Assembly: GCF_049310925.1 (NCBI RefSeq)
Contig: NZ_JBMERP010000007.1
Location: 1 to 64,000 of the forward strand
From: Virgibacillus_F sp049310925
GTDB lineage: Bacteria > Bacillota > Bacilli > Bacillales > Amphibacillaceae
Reading direction: 5' to 3'
DNA length: 64,000 nucleotides
Shown: positions 1 through 8,913 of the stretch, piece after piece
Numbering within the stretch: the stretch's first letter is position 1
Layout of the letters: each line of letters starts with the position of its first letter
Position numbers and translations under genes: made by a program
Notes under the pieces: generated by a model
Database searches by the model: none
Seen by the model: the letters and a program-made list of their open reading frames with translations, nothing else
What the model was told of the DNA's origin: nothing

Positions 1-27
1 TTATATTTTTTAGATAAATAGATTAAT

Positions 28-600
28 TCATGACATTATATAACTTTCGCCGGAAATCGATAAATTCCACAATGTCGATTGTGAGGTGGTTACCGCCTTA
101 GCACCACCTCTAAATGCATTGTACACATCTTCCTCTGTTCGTATTAAACCACCGGCAATAATAGGTAAACCTGTATATTCATGAATTTCAGATATAATAG
201 ATGGAATAATACCAGGTAACACCTCTATATAATCTGGCCTAAATCTATCAACCATCTTTATGTTATGTTTTATTGCAAGACTATCCAATGCAAATATCCT
301 TTGTATTGCTAAAACTTTATTCTTTTTTGCTAGAGTGATAACATTTCCACGGGTTGAAACAATGCCATCCACTTTTAATTCTCTAATTAAATACTCCACA
401 CCATATTCATCTGACTTTAATCCTTGGATCAAATCAACGTGTACAAGTACCTTTTTATTTTTTTGTTTTGAGTACCTCACTAGATTCCCAAGTTGGGAAA
501 TTCTTGTTTCTAGTAAAATAATATTTTCTATGTCACTATCAAGAACTTTATCAAAGTCTTTCATACACCTAATTGCTGGTAATACCCCTGATAATTCCAC
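28..600 (-). CDS. glpP: Glycerol-3-phosphate responsive antiterminator GlpP
   Basis: A 190-residue protein with the whole-length signature of GlpP, which binds glycerol-3-phosphate and the leader RNA of glp genes and prevents early termination. It is a TIM-barrel-like protein: the central LVHVDLIQGL and the late GLPIIAGGLI and GGAKAVTTS stretches match the family's phosphate-binding half, and the length equals the usual 185-195 residues. The start is GTG at 600, preceded by AGGAGG seven bases upstream. The glpF/glpK/glpD targets normally near it are not in the window and may lie beyond the left edge. It faces the same way as the sugar kinase upstream, separated by a strong terminator. Confidence 0.93.
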   Translation of the reverse strand: MELSGVLPAIRCMKDFDKVLDSDIENIILLETRISQLGNLVRYSKQKNKKVLVHVDLIQGLKSDEYGVEYLIRELKVDGIVSTRGNVITLAKKNKVLAIQRIFALDSLAIKHNIKMVDRFRPDYIEVLPGIIPSIISEIHEYTGLPIIAGGLIRTEEDVYNAFRGGAKAVTTSQSTLWNLSISGESYIMS

Positions 601-720
601 ATTGCCCCCTCCTCTTTTTGACTGTCTTTCATATCTATACCAACACTTTAGATTTTATGTACGATTATTCCACAAATCTACTGAAAGCTCGTATAATATT
701 AACTATTGTGAGAGGATTAA

Positions 721-769
721 AAAAGCTAAAATCCGAGTGGTTCCTGTCATCACTCGGATTTTAGCTTTT
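721..769. terminator. Bidirectional intrinsic terminator after the ROK kinase
   Basis: A perfect 19-bp inverted repeat (721-739 with 751-769) has an 11-base loop and runs of A/T on both sides, so it can work on either strand. The stop codon of the sugar kinase (750-752) lies inside it, so its last residues are encoded in one arm. Confidence 0.85.
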
Positions 770-1679
770 TATTAATTTCAAAACCTAATTTCGCAGCACC
801 GATTACGCCGGCATTTTGTTCCAACTGTGCTGGAATTATTTCTGTTCTGCGTCCTGTCGGGTTTAGCGCATATTCCTTCACGTACTTTTTAATTGCCAGA
901 AAAAGTGGTTCCCCAACCTTTGCTACTCCTCCACCAATGACAATTTTTTCAGTATCAAACGTATTTATAATAGAAACACTTGCTACTCCCAGCACAAGAA
1001 AAATACGATCAATTAATGCAACAATCTCTTTATGCCCCTCAAAATAAAGGTCAAAAACCCCTTGAGTAGAAAGCGTTCGTCCCACTATCTCTGAACCCCG
1101 CTTGGCAATAGCCGTTCCTGAGGCAATAGATTCAAGACATCCATATTGACCACATGTGCATAGACCGAATGAAGGGTCGACAACTGTATGACCAATGTCA
1201 CCTGCATTTCCTTTAACACCTCTAAGCAATCTACCGTCCTGAATAATACCTGCACCAATTCCAGTGCTAATAGTCATATAAACAAAGCTGTCATTGGTTT
1301 TTCCAGCACCAACCCATTTCTCGGCAAGAGCCGCCATACTTGCGTCATTTTCAAGTGCAACTGGCAAAGAAAACGACTGTTTAATAAGTTCCACTATTGG
1401 TATATCAATCCAAGTGGGCAGGTTAGGTGGACACGTAATTAAGCCGCTTTTACTATCCAGTGGCCCTGGTGCACCTATCCCTATTCCAACTATTTGATCT
1501 AGTCCGACTTGAGATTTTTCAACCAACTTAGCAATCTCCGTTGTCACATTTACTATCATTTCTTCCGGTTTAATCGATAGATTAGTTGGAATGACAGATT
1601 GAACCAGCACGCCACCATCCTGATTTACAATTGCTATAGCAATTTTCGTTCCACCAATATCTATTCCTATGCTATACAA
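750..1679 (-). CDS. ROK-family sugar kinase (glucokinase/fructokinase type)
   Basis: A ROK-family kinase of about 309 residues that should phosphorylate a free hexose with ATP in the cytoplasm. The N-terminal GIDIGGTKI phosphate-binding loop and the zinc-binding GHTVVDP...CTCGQYGCLES stretch are intact, as is the late VIGGG motif. There is no N-terminal helix-turn-helix, so it is an enzyme rather than a repressor. I choose TTG at 1679 because a GAGGGGG ribosome site sits six to seven bases upstream; a longer start at 1715 adds 12 residues with no good site. It lies downstream of a glucose/galactose-type importer, which makes glucose the likeliest substrate; fructose or mannose remain possible. 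Confidence 0.85.
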   Translation of the reverse strand: MYSIGIDIGGTKIAIAIVNQDGGVLVQSVIPTNLSIKPEEMIVNVTTEIAKLVEKSQVGLDQIVGIGIGAPGPLDSKSGLITCPPNLPTWIDIPIVELIKQSFSLPVALENDASMAALAEKWVGAGKTNDSFVYMTISTGIGAGIIQDGRLLRGVKGNAGDIGHTVVDPSFGLCTCGQYGCLESIASGTAIAKRGSEIVGRTLSTQGVFDLYFEGHKEIVALIDRIFLVLGVASVSIINTFDTEKIVIGGGVAKVGEPLFLAIKKYVKEYALNPTGRRTEIIPAQLEQNAGVIGAAKLGFEINKKLKSE

Positions 1680-1759
1680 CCAAACTCCCCCTCTCATCAT
1701 GTGAAACACATTCATTGGGGGCTTTTGATTTCGGTATATCGCACTAAATAATCTACTAC

Positions 1760-2743
1760 CTAATATGCCCCACGAATTTCCGTATGAACCTTATCCCAGT
1801 AAAACGTTTTTAGTCTCTCTAACTCCTCAGTATTATAGTCTTGTACGGATAGCGCTTTTAGATTATCTTCAACCTGTCTGACAGTTCTAAATCCAGGTAT
1901 TACACTCGATACCGCCTCGTGTTCAAGAATCCATTTTAGCGCAGCTCTAGTCATATTCCCACGACCTTCAGCTATCCATCCCACTTGATCGCTTAAATCT
2001 ACACCCTTCTCAAATTCAAGTCCAGAAAAAGTTTCTCCAACATTAAATGCTTCCCCATCACGGTTGAAATTTCGGTGGTCATCTTCCTCAAACTTAGTGT
2101 CACTATTAAATTTCCCTGTGAGCAGGCCACTTGCTAGTGGTACACGTGCAAGAATTCCAACTCCACTTTCCATCGCTTTAGGAAACAACACTTCCAGTGG
2201 CTTTTGTCTAAGTAGATTAAATATAACCTGAAGTGTGCTGACATTGGTATTTTCAAGGCAAAATAACCCCTCGTCAACCGTTTCAACACTGACTCCATAA
2301 TGCCTTATTTTCCCCTGTTTTTTAAGTGTTTCCAGTACGTCAAATACTTTACCATCCTGTAATACTTCCATTGGCGGGCAGTGAATTTGATACAAATCGA
2401 TATGATCTCGCTTAAGTCTTCTCAAGCTATTTTCACAGTACTCCATAACCCGTTCCATCGAATAATTTTCAGGATCATGAATATCTCCGGTACGACAAAA
2501 TTTTGAAGCAATATGTATGGAAGATTCCTTGCCTTTGGTTGCTTCTGCTAAAAGTTCCTCACTATGACCATCTCCATAAACGTCAGCTGTATCGAAAAAA
2601 TTCACGCCTGCGTCAATTGCATGGTCCAATGCTTTTAAAGCTTCTTTGTCATTTAATTTTCCCCAGGCACCACCAATTGCCCATGTACCAAAACTTAATT
2701 CACTAATTCTCATACCTGTTTTCCCTAAATCGCGATAATTCAA
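1760..2743 (-). CDS. Aldo/keto reductase
   Basis: About 327 residues with the aldo/keto reductase barrel: NYRDLGKTGMRISELSFGTW at the N-terminus, the catalytic DTADVYG motif, DLYQIHCP in the middle and the SSVIPGFRTVRQVEDN nucleotide-binding end. NADPH-dependent reduction or oxidation of a sugar or carbonyl compound is expected. The start is probably TTG at 2743, with AGGAAGG ten bases upstream; a GTG at 2752 touches the ribosome site. It is the fourth gene after the importer binding protein and is followed by the ROK kinase, so a role in converting an imported sugar is plausible but unproven. Confidence 0.85.
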   Translation of the reverse strand: MNYRDLGKTGMRISELSFGTWAIGGAWGKLNDKEALKALDHAIDAGVNFFDTADVYGDGHSEELLAEATKGKESSIHIASKFCRTGDIHDPENYSMERVMEYCENSLRRLKRDHIDLYQIHCPPMEVLQDGKVFDVLETLKKQGKIRHYGVSVETVDEGLFCLENTNVSTLQVIFNLLRQKPLEVLFPKAMESGVGILARVPLASGLLTGKFNSDTKFEEDDHRNFNRDGEAFNVGETFSGLEFEKGVDLSDQVGWIAEGRGNMTRAALKWILEHEAVSSVIPGFRTVRQVEDNLKALSVQDYNTEELERLKTFYWDKVHTEIRGAY

Positions 2744-2770
2744 ATAAAACACACCTTCCTAATTTACGAA

Positions 2771-2810
2771 CAAAGTTTAGAAGGTGTGTAAACAGGCCTT
2801 CTAAACTTTG
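2771..2810 (-). terminator. Intercistronic hairpin between permease and aldo/keto reductase
   Basis: Perfect 14-bp arms (2771-2784 and 2797-2810) lie between the permease stop and the reductase start. No long T-run follows on the minus strand, so it may be an RNA processing or stability hairpin or a leaky terminator. Confidence 0.55.
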
Positions 2811-2820
2811 CTCAACTTTT

Positions 2821-3642
2821 TTAACCTTTAACAGAGCCAGCCAGCAGTCCACGTACAAAATATTTCCCGAGAAATATATAGACCAGGAGAGTTGGCAGTG
2901 CAGCCAACAATGCACCAGCCATTTGTACGTTCCATTGGACAATCTGACTACCTGATAGATTCTGCAATGCAACCATGATCGGTTGATTTTCAGAAGTGGT
3001 AATGGTAACAGCAAATAAAAACTCATTCCAAATATTTGTAAACTGCCAAATTCCTACCACCACAAAGCCTGTTATCGACAGTGGAATTATAATATGTCTA
3101 AATATCCCTAAAAAGTTTGCACCATCCATTTTTGCCGCTTCTAACAACGAATCAGGAATACTGGCGTAGAAATTTCGGAACATTAAGGTTGTAATCGGCA
3201 ATCCATATACCACGTGAACCAGAATAAGTCCTGGTATCGTATTATACAGTTCAATTGTCCTTAAAAATTGGATTAAAGGTATTAAAATACTTTGATAAGG
3301 AATAAACATACCAAATAAAATAATCATAAAAATTGTATTTGCACCTTTGAATTGCCATTTTGACAAGACATAGCCATTCATAGCACCAAGCAGTGCAGAC
3401 AATATTGTAGCTGGAACAACTAAGTAAATACTGTTTAAAAAGTTCGGTGCCAAATTCTTGAATGCTTCACTATACGAAGCAAAGTTGATGGAAGTAGGCA
3501 GTGCCCACATTTGCTCAAGTGAAACCTCATCCAAAGGTTTTATACTTGTTACGATAATAACATAAATAGGCATTAAAAAAAGTATTGCCACAATGGTTAA
3601 AATTAAGTATTTGATTATTTTTCCTATATTTTTTGAGGCCAT
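2821..3642 (-). CDS. Sugar ABC transporter permease (MalG/GtsC type)
   Basis: A 273-residue inner-membrane permease with six predicted membrane spans. It has the EAA loop that contacts the ATPase (EAAKMDGANFLGIFRHIIIPL, around residues 165-190). It belongs to the CUT1 carbohydrate-uptake permeases. Its start overlaps the stop of the partner permease by one base (TAATG), indicating translational coupling. No ATPase gene is present here, which is normal for Firmicute CUT1 systems that share an MsmX-type ATPase encoded elsewhere. Confidence 0.9.
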   Translation of the reverse strand: MASKNIGKIIKYLILTIVAILFLMPIYVIIVTSIKPLDEVSLEQMWALPTSINFASYSEAFKNLAPNFLNSIYLVVPATILSALLGAMNGYVLSKWQFKGANTIFMIILFGMFIPYQSILIPLIQFLRTIELYNTIPGLILVHVVYGLPITTLMFRNFYASIPDSLLEAAKMDGANFLGIFRHIIIPLSITGFVVVGIWQFTNIWNEFLFAVTITTSENQPIMVALQNLSGSQIVQWNVQMAGALLAALPTLLVYIFLGKYFVRGLLAGSVKG

Positions 3643-4580
3643 TAATTATCACCCTTTCTACTATTCCATAAATATGGAACAATAAAGATTGCTACTAAAA
3701 GTAACATGATAATTGCAATAGCTGCCCCGTTCGCATAATAGTGACCTCTGAATGTAGTTTCAAACATATACATCGCTGGAACATCTGTTACAAAGTTTGC
3801 CCCAGACCCAGTCATGGCATAGATCAAATCAAATATTTTCAATGATATATGTGCCATAATTATAATGACAGATATTGTAATCGGCATAAGCATAGGTAAA
3901 ACTACCTTACGATAGATTTGGAACTCCGAAGCACCATCCATACGTGCAGCTTCTCTTAACTCATCTGGAATGCCTCGTAATCCTGCTAAATACATAGCCA
4001 ACGAGAATCCCGTCATTTGCCATACAGCTGCAATTACCACAGCTATCATAGCAACTGGTAATCCGAATTGAATGCTTCCCCATTCAAATCCACCTAAGAT
4101 GGATGTGTCCGTATACCATTTTGGTTGGATACCAAACACACTTAAGAATTGGTTGAATCCAGTCGAGGGATGTAATAACCATTGCCAAACAACACCAGTT
4201 ACTACAAAAGATAATGCCATAGGGAACAAAAAGATATTTCTGTAAAAAGATTCACCTTTCAACTTTTGATCTATTAAAATAGCAAGACCCATTCCCATAG
4301 CAATAACAGATCCGATAAATAAAATGGTGAAGAAAAGTGTGTTTCTTAAATCAGCTTGAAATCTAAAGTCATTAAACAAGTATTTATAGTTTTCAAGTCC
4401 AGCAAAAGAAAAATCTGGAACGAGTGAATTCCAATTACTTACGGATACATATGCTGTCCACCCTATAAACCCATAGACAAAAAGAAGGATTAATAAAAAA
4501 GACGGGATTAAAAAAGCGAAGGCAGTCCATTGATCCTTAGAAAATTTTTTATTGCGTTTTACATTGATATTGTTTGCCAT
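3642..4580 (-). CDS. Sugar ABC transporter permease (MalF/GtsB type)
   Basis: A 312-residue CUT1 permease with six spans and the EAA loop EAARMDGASEFQIYRKVVLPML near residues 205-225. An AAGGAGGG site sits just upstream of the ATG. It pairs with the downstream permease and with the binding protein upstream, from which it is separated by a terminator-like hairpin (4615-4644). This arrangement usually makes the binding protein more abundant than the membrane subunits. Confidence 0.9.
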   Translation of the reverse strand: MANNINVKRNKKFSKDQWTAFAFLIPSFLLILLFVYGFIGWTAYVSVSNWNSLVPDFSFAGLENYKYLFNDFRFQADLRNTLFFTILFIGSVIAMGMGLAILIDQKLKGESFYRNIFLFPMALSFVVTGVVWQWLLHPSTGFNQFLSVFGIQPKWYTDTSILGGFEWGSIQFGLPVAMIAVVIAAVWQMTGFSLAMYLAGLRGIPDELREAARMDGASEFQIYRKVVLPMLMPITISVIIIMAHISLKIFDLIYAMTGSGANFVTDVPAMYMFETTFRGHYYANGAAIAIIMLLLVAIFIVPYLWNSRKGDN

Positions 4581-4611
4581 TTCAAACCCTCCTTAACCTC
4601 TGAGGTGTAAA

Positions 4612-4644
4612 AAAAGGTTGCCTCTACTTGTAATGAGGCAACCT
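4612..4644 (-). terminator. Intercistronic terminator between binding protein and permeases
   Basis: Perfect 10-bp GC-containing arms (4615-4624 and 4635-4644) are followed on the minus strand by seven or more T residues. It lies just after the binding-protein stop, so partial termination is expected. Confidence 0.8.
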
Positions 4645-4659
4645 CGAAAAATCGATCTT

Positions 4660-5943
4660 TTACATTTCCGATGAAGCATTTTTTAGAGCTTCAATGAAGT
4701 TATCCACATCACCTTGTGTCACAAAAATGTTTACAGCCTGGTTAACCTTTGTTAGGAAACCTGCAGCTGCAGCAGAACCGTGTGCAAGACTTGGAACTAA
4801 ACGTGCATTTTTGAAATCTTCAATTGTATCTTTACCATACTGGTCGTATTTGGAAAGATCTGCATCCACACGAGCCGGGATTGATCCTTTCAGAGGATTA
4901 AATGCATCCTGACCTTCAACTGATCCTAAAACAGTTAGAAACTTTTTAACTTCTTCAGGATTTTCAATTCCTTTTGGTAATCCAAATGTATCAGTGATTA
5001 CTACAAATTCTCCTTCTGTATCAGGAAAAGCAAAGTAACCAAAGTCCTTATTCGTTTCCATATTTAAATCATTTACAAAATATCCCTTAGCCCAATCTCC
5101 CATATTAATCATTGCAGCCTCACCATTTGCCACTAATTGAGCCGAGTCCTGCCAGTTACGGGATGCATGGTCCTCGTTTACGTATCCTAGGAACTTTTTG
5201 AACTTCTCAGCAGCTTCAACTACCTGCGCATCGTCAAGTGAAATTTCTCCTGCAAAAAGTTTCTTATAATCATCAGGTCCCAGAACACCAAGAAGTACAT
5301 TTTCAAATATTTGCGTTGCAGTCCATGATTCTTTATCACCTAGTGCTAATGGTGTAATTCCAGCAGCCTTCAATTTATCTGCTACTTCAAAAAATTCATC
5401 AAATGTTGTTGGTATTTCTATGCCATTTTCTTCAAATACTTTCATATTATAAAACATAACATTTCCACGGTGAATGTTTACTGGAACAGACCAAATGTGC
5501 CCATCTGAACTTACCAGATCAATTAGTTCTTCAGGAAATTTATCCATCCATTCATTTTCCTTATAAAGATCATCAAGCGGTTCCATTTTGTCTGCCGCTA
5601 CCCAGCCTTCATTTAGCTCGGCACCACCATGTACTTGGAACGTCGATGGCGGATCATCGCCCTGCATTCTTGTTGCCAGAACTGCTTTAGCATTCGTTCC
5701 TGCTCCACCAGCTACAGCTGCATTTTCAATTTCAATGTCAGGATTTTTTTCTTTAAACAAATCAATTAGTGCTAATAACCCATCTTCTTCCCCAGCACCT
5801 GTCCACCAGCTGAAGATTTCTACTTTACCGCTTGCCTCTTCTCCGCCCCCATCAGAATCTCCTCCTGATGTTTCCGAATCATTACAGGCAGCTATCACAA
5901 ATACTAAAGAAAGTAACACTAAAAAACCTAATAATTTCTTCAC
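4660..5943 (-). CDS. Glucose/galactose/mannose-type ABC substrate-binding lipoprotein
   Basis: About 427 residues from the GTG at 5943, which has AAGGGGG nine bases upstream. A lipoprotein signal ends in LVFVIAACN. The mature part has the order of motifs I recall from the Thermus glucose/galactose-binding protein and GtsA proteins: EIFSWWTG, AGTNAKAVLATRM, PPSTFQVHGG, WSVPVNIHRGNVMFYN, MGDWAKGYF, FGLPKG and FNPLKGSIPAR. The ligand is therefore probably glucose, galactose or mannose rather than an oligosaccharide. It heads the importer operon. The neighbouring ROK kinase, mannose-6-phosphate isomerase and Leloir genes fit that ligand range. Substrate is by family resemblance from memory. Confidence 0.85.
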   Translation of the reverse strand: MKKLLGFLVLLSLVFVIAACNDSETSGGDSDGGGEEASGKVEIFSWWTGAGEEDGLLALIDLFKEKNPDIEIENAAVAGGAGTNAKAVLATRMQGDDPPSTFQVHGGAELNEGWVAADKMEPLDDLYKENEWMDKFPEELIDLVSSDGHIWSVPVNIHRGNVMFYNMKVFEENGIEIPTTFDEFFEVADKLKAAGITPLALGDKESWTATQIFENVLLGVLGPDDYKKLFAGEISLDDAQVVEAAEKFKKFLGYVNEDHASRNWQDSAQLVANGEAAMINMGDWAKGYFVNDLNMETNKDFGYFAFPDTEGEFVVITDTFGLPKGIENPEEVKKFLTVLGSVEGQDAFNPLKGSIPARVDADLSKYDQYGKDTIEDFKNARLVPSLAHGSAAAAGFLTKVNQAVNIFVTQGDVDNFIEALKNASSEM

Positions 5944-5964
5944 TTGTATATCCCCCTTTGTTTT

Positions 5965-5978
5965 TGGTAACGCTTTCA
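5965..5978 (-). promoter_or_regulatory. Probable cre (CcpA) site before the importer operon
   Basis: The minus strand reads TGAAAGCGTTACCA, matching the cre consensus TGWAANCGNTNWCA at all but one position. It lies between the -10 box and the ribosome site, where CcpA would act as a roadblock. Confidence 0.65.
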
Positions 5979-5984
5979 CTATTT

Positions 5985-6015
5985 ATTATAAAAGTTCTTC
6001 CACCCAGAACGTAAA
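5985..6015 (-). promoter_or_regulatory. Weak promoter of the hexose importer operon
   Basis: A perfect TATAAT -10 (complement of 5985-5990) is preceded by a poor TTTACG -35 (6010-6015) at 19 bases. A good -10 with a weak, badly spaced -35 is typical of activator-dependent promoters, here presumably the YesN-type regulator encoded just upstream. Confidence 0.45.
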
Positions 6016-6044
6016 TAATTTTCTGTACATTTTTACTATTTCCT

Positions 6045-7475
6045 TCACTTTTTAAAGATTTCCTGTTGAAAACGTTTAGGGGAATCATTAAAATGCTTTT
6101 TGAATACTCTACTAAAGTAGTTCGGATCCTTATAGCCGACCATATAACTGATCTCTTTTAAAGAATAGCTGTGTTCTTCCATCAATTCCTTGGCTCTGCT
6201 CAGACGAATTTTAGTTACATAATCAATAAACGTCTCACCAATTTCCTGTTTGAACAAGTTTGAAAAATAATTGGCACTTAGGTTTACATGTGTTGCCGTC
6301 TCTTCTAACGTAATTGTCGTGTTGTAATTATTTTCAATATAACGTTTTGCCTGCTCTATATATTGTCTGGACTGATAATACTCATTAATTCTTATACAGC
6401 AAATATTAATAAACGTCTCCCAATCCCGTATGGATTTGAGTGAAGCAATAGAGTTTTCAGGTATTGCAATTCCCTTTTTCGTTACTAGATTTTTTATTTC
6501 TATATAAAGGTTTTCTTTTTCCATTGCTGTAAATAGACTAGCATTTTCTTTAAAATAAGCAGCCGCTAATACGTTGTTCCCCTTTCCCAGTTCTGTTAGG
6601 ACAATTGCAATCGTTTCAGCAGCTGCATTTCGTTGATTGCTTTGTTTCAAAAAACCATAATTACTATTTTGCTCTTTAGCTAGTTGAAAACACGCAGAAT
6701 ATGCCTCTTGATAAGACTTTCCAAGTTGGTCAATTCGTGTGTACGGAAATCCTATCCCAATATATACAATCCCTTTGGTATCAAGTACTATTTTTCTAGT
6801 AATTATTAATAGTTCTGCCTTCTCCACAACGTTCTGTGCCAAAACACAAACTGATAATTCATTCTCTGCGTGTAAAGTTATATAGGAATAGTCCAGATTT
6901 TTTTCAAGCGTTTGTTCAAAGGCATTAAAATCAAAAGAACCTGAAAACGTGCAGACTAAAAAGCAACCACTTTTCAAATCAGGATATAATTGACGCTGTG
7001 TTTCTTCAACACTATTGTGGGTTGGGTTTTGAATTATTTTGGTAATAAACCTTTCTTTTACCAATTGGTCTGATTGAATCTTTTCCTTGGACTGAGCCGT
7101 TTCCGCTTCAATTTCTTTTTTCACTCTGAGTAGCGCCCTTACAATTTCTTCTTTTTTTCCAGGTTTTAATATATATTCCTTTATACCAAATTGCATTGCT
7201 TGTTTGGCATATTCAAAAGAATCATATGCAGAAACTAGGATGAATTTTATCGATGGTAAATCTGCATTAATCTTTTCAATAGCTTCAAGACCACTGATCC
7301 CAGGCATTTTAATGTCCATAAAAATTACGTCAGGTGATAACTCGGTTGCAAGTTTTATCGCTTTTCTCCCGTTCTCAGCTTCACCAACTATTGTCATCTC
7401 TGAAAAATTAGTCTCAATGAATTTTCTCATTGCCTTTCTTTCTAACAATTCGTCCTCAACAATCAGAATACGCAA
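6045..7475 (-). CDS. YesN-type response regulator (REC plus AraC DNA-binding domain)
   Basis: About 476 residues. Residues 1-115 are a receiver domain with acidic pocket VEDE, phosphoacceptor Asp in VIFMDIKMPG (about D54) and the late VSAYDSFEYAKQA and LKPGKKEEI motifs. The last 100 residues are two AraC/XylS helix-turn-helix units (LEETATHVNLSANYFSNLFK and LKEISYMVGYKDPNYFSRVFKK). I favour TTG at 7475, which gives GRAM-typical LRILIVEDE at the N-terminus and has AAAGGG nine bases upstream; ATG at 7499 is an alternative. It overlaps the kinase gene. It probably activates the importer operon that begins about 100 bases downstream. Confidence 0.9.
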   Translation of the reverse strand: MRILIVEDELLERKAMRKFIETNFSEMTIVGEAENGRKAIKLATELSPDVIFMDIKMPGISGLEAIEKINADLPSIKFILVSAYDSFEYAKQAMQFGIKEYILKPGKKEEIVRALLRVKKEIEAETAQSKEKIQSDQLVKERFITKIIQNPTHNSVEETQRQLYPDLKSGCFLVCTFSGSFDFNAFEQTLEKNLDYSYITLHAENELSVCVLAQNVVEKAELLIITRKIVLDTKGIVYIGIGFPYTRIDQLGKSYQEAYSACFQLAKEQNSNYGFLKQSNQRNAAAETIAIVLTELGKGNNVLAAAYFKENASLFTAMEKENLYIEIKNLVTKKGIAIPENSIASLKSIRDWETFINICCIRINEYYQSRQYIEQAKRYIENNYNTTITLEETATHVNLSANYFSNLFKQEIGETFIDYVTKIRLSRAKELMEEHSYSLKEISYMVGYKDPNYFSRVFKKHFNDSPKRFQQEIFKK

Positions 7476-8913
7476 TCTGATCAACCCTTTCCAAATCATT
7501 CATTGGCAATACCAATCTAACTGTTGTTCCTCGATTAACTTCTGACTCTATCTCAACCACATGATCTTGCTGATAAAAAAGCTGTAAGCGCCGAATTACA
7601 TTTGTTAAGCCAATCCCTGTTGAGTGCCCTACATGTTCATTTGAACGGTCTGATAAGGCAAGCAACTGTCTGATTTGATTTTCTTCCATTCCAGCACCAT
7701 CGTCCGTGACCTCGACCATTACTGTTTCATCAGATTGATAGATTTTTAGGCTGATAACACCGCCGTCTTCTTTCTCCTCTATCCCATGAATGAATGCATT
7801 TTCAACAAGTGGCTGTAATGTCAACCTTGGTATTAGCACGTCCAAACAAGATTCATCTATATCAAGTTTGAATACAATTCGTTCCGAAAAGCGCGTTTTT
7901 TGGATTAGGAAATAATCCTTTACTACTTCCACTTCATCACGTAACGCTACTTTACCACCTATGTCTCCTAAACTATGTCTTAGTAATGTCGCAACAGAGT
8001 CAATCAAATTTGAAGTTGACCTTGCTTCCTCGAGGTAAGCCATTTTTGACAATGTGTTTAATGTATTAAATAAAAAATGTGGATTGATTTGATTTTGTAA
8101 ATGCTTTAATTCCATTTCTTTTACCAATCGGTCTAACTCAGATTTATCCTTTATTTCTTCTACAAGTCCATGAATATTTGACCGCATATTGTTAAATGTA
8201 TCTGCAAGCAGCTTTAATTCATCCTTGGACTTTATTTCAACTGGTTCACCCGCTAATTCACCCCTGGAGACTTCTCTCGCAGCAAGGGATAATTTTTTTA
8301 GTGGACGGGTAATGCCGTTTGAAAACCAGAATGCAAAAAAGATTGCCAGAATGACACTGGTAACAAACAGAAATATAATGAATAAGAAAAACGAATGATT
8401 CCGTAGCTGCATGTCTTTGTAAAAGGATTGATAAGCTGTCAATTCTAAATTGATTAGCTCGAGAGTTGATTCCTGTATGTAGCTTGAGGCATTTCTGGTT
8501 TCTTCTAAATGATAGGTATAGTTTTCAAAGTCGTTCCTCATAACAAAGCCTACCGTTAATTCTGTTTCATGGATGAAGGTATCAATCAAATTCATATAGT
8601 TCTGGAGTTCTATTTTGTCAATTGTGTAAAAAGCAGATCCAAGCCTTTTCCAATCTGCAATTAATGATTTTCTGGTTGTATAATAGGCATCGGCATTTTT
8701 CTCGTTGGATTCTGTTACAAATGCTCTTGTTAGTGAATACAATTCTTCTGATTGCTGGGAAATAGAGTTCAACAGCAAAAATCGTTGGAAACTTTCATGA
8801 TAAGTAGTTGTCAGCTGATTGGAGCTTACAAAAATAGATATTGCCGTAATGTAAAAAAGAAAGAAAAATACAAAGAAATATACGATTAATTTTCCGCGTA
8901 TCGTTTTCATCAT
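7456..8913 (-). CDS. LytS/YesM-type sensor histidine kinase
   Basis: A 485-residue membrane kinase. One span lies at about residues 8-28, an extracytoplasmic region to about 170, a second span at about 172-195, then HAMP (GITRPLKKLSLAAREVSRGEL), the His_kinase domain with phosphoacceptor His in QINPHFLFNTLN, and an HATPase domain with VENAFIHG, DDGAGM and STGIGLTNV. Its first ATG overlaps the stop of the binding-protein gene. With its neighbours it forms a binding protein-kinase-regulator triad, so it probably receives the sugar signal from the bound accessory protein rather than sensing alone. Confidence 0.92.
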   Translation of the reverse strand: MMKTIRGKLIVYFFVFFFLFYITAISIFVSSNQLTTTYHESFQRFLLLNSISQQSEELYSLTRAFVTESNEKNADAYYTTRKSLIADWKRLGSAFYTIDKIELQNYMNLIDTFIHETELTVGFVMRNDFENYTYHLEETRNASSYIQESTLELINLELTAYQSFYKDMQLRNHSFFLFIIFLFVTSVILAIFFAFWFSNGITRPLKKLSLAAREVSRGELAGEPVEIKSKDELKLLADTFNNMRSNIHGLVEEIKDKSELDRLVKEMELKHLQNQINPHFLFNTLNTLSKMAYLEEARSTSNLIDSVATLLRHSLGDIGGKVALRDEVEVVKDYFLIQKTRFSERIVFKLDIDESCLDVLIPRLTLQPLVENAFIHGIEEKEDGGVISLKIYQSDETVMVEVTDDGAGMEENQIRQLLALSDRSNEHVGHSTGIGLTNVIRRLQLFYQQDHVVEIESEVNRGTTVRLVLPMNDLERVDQIAYSDC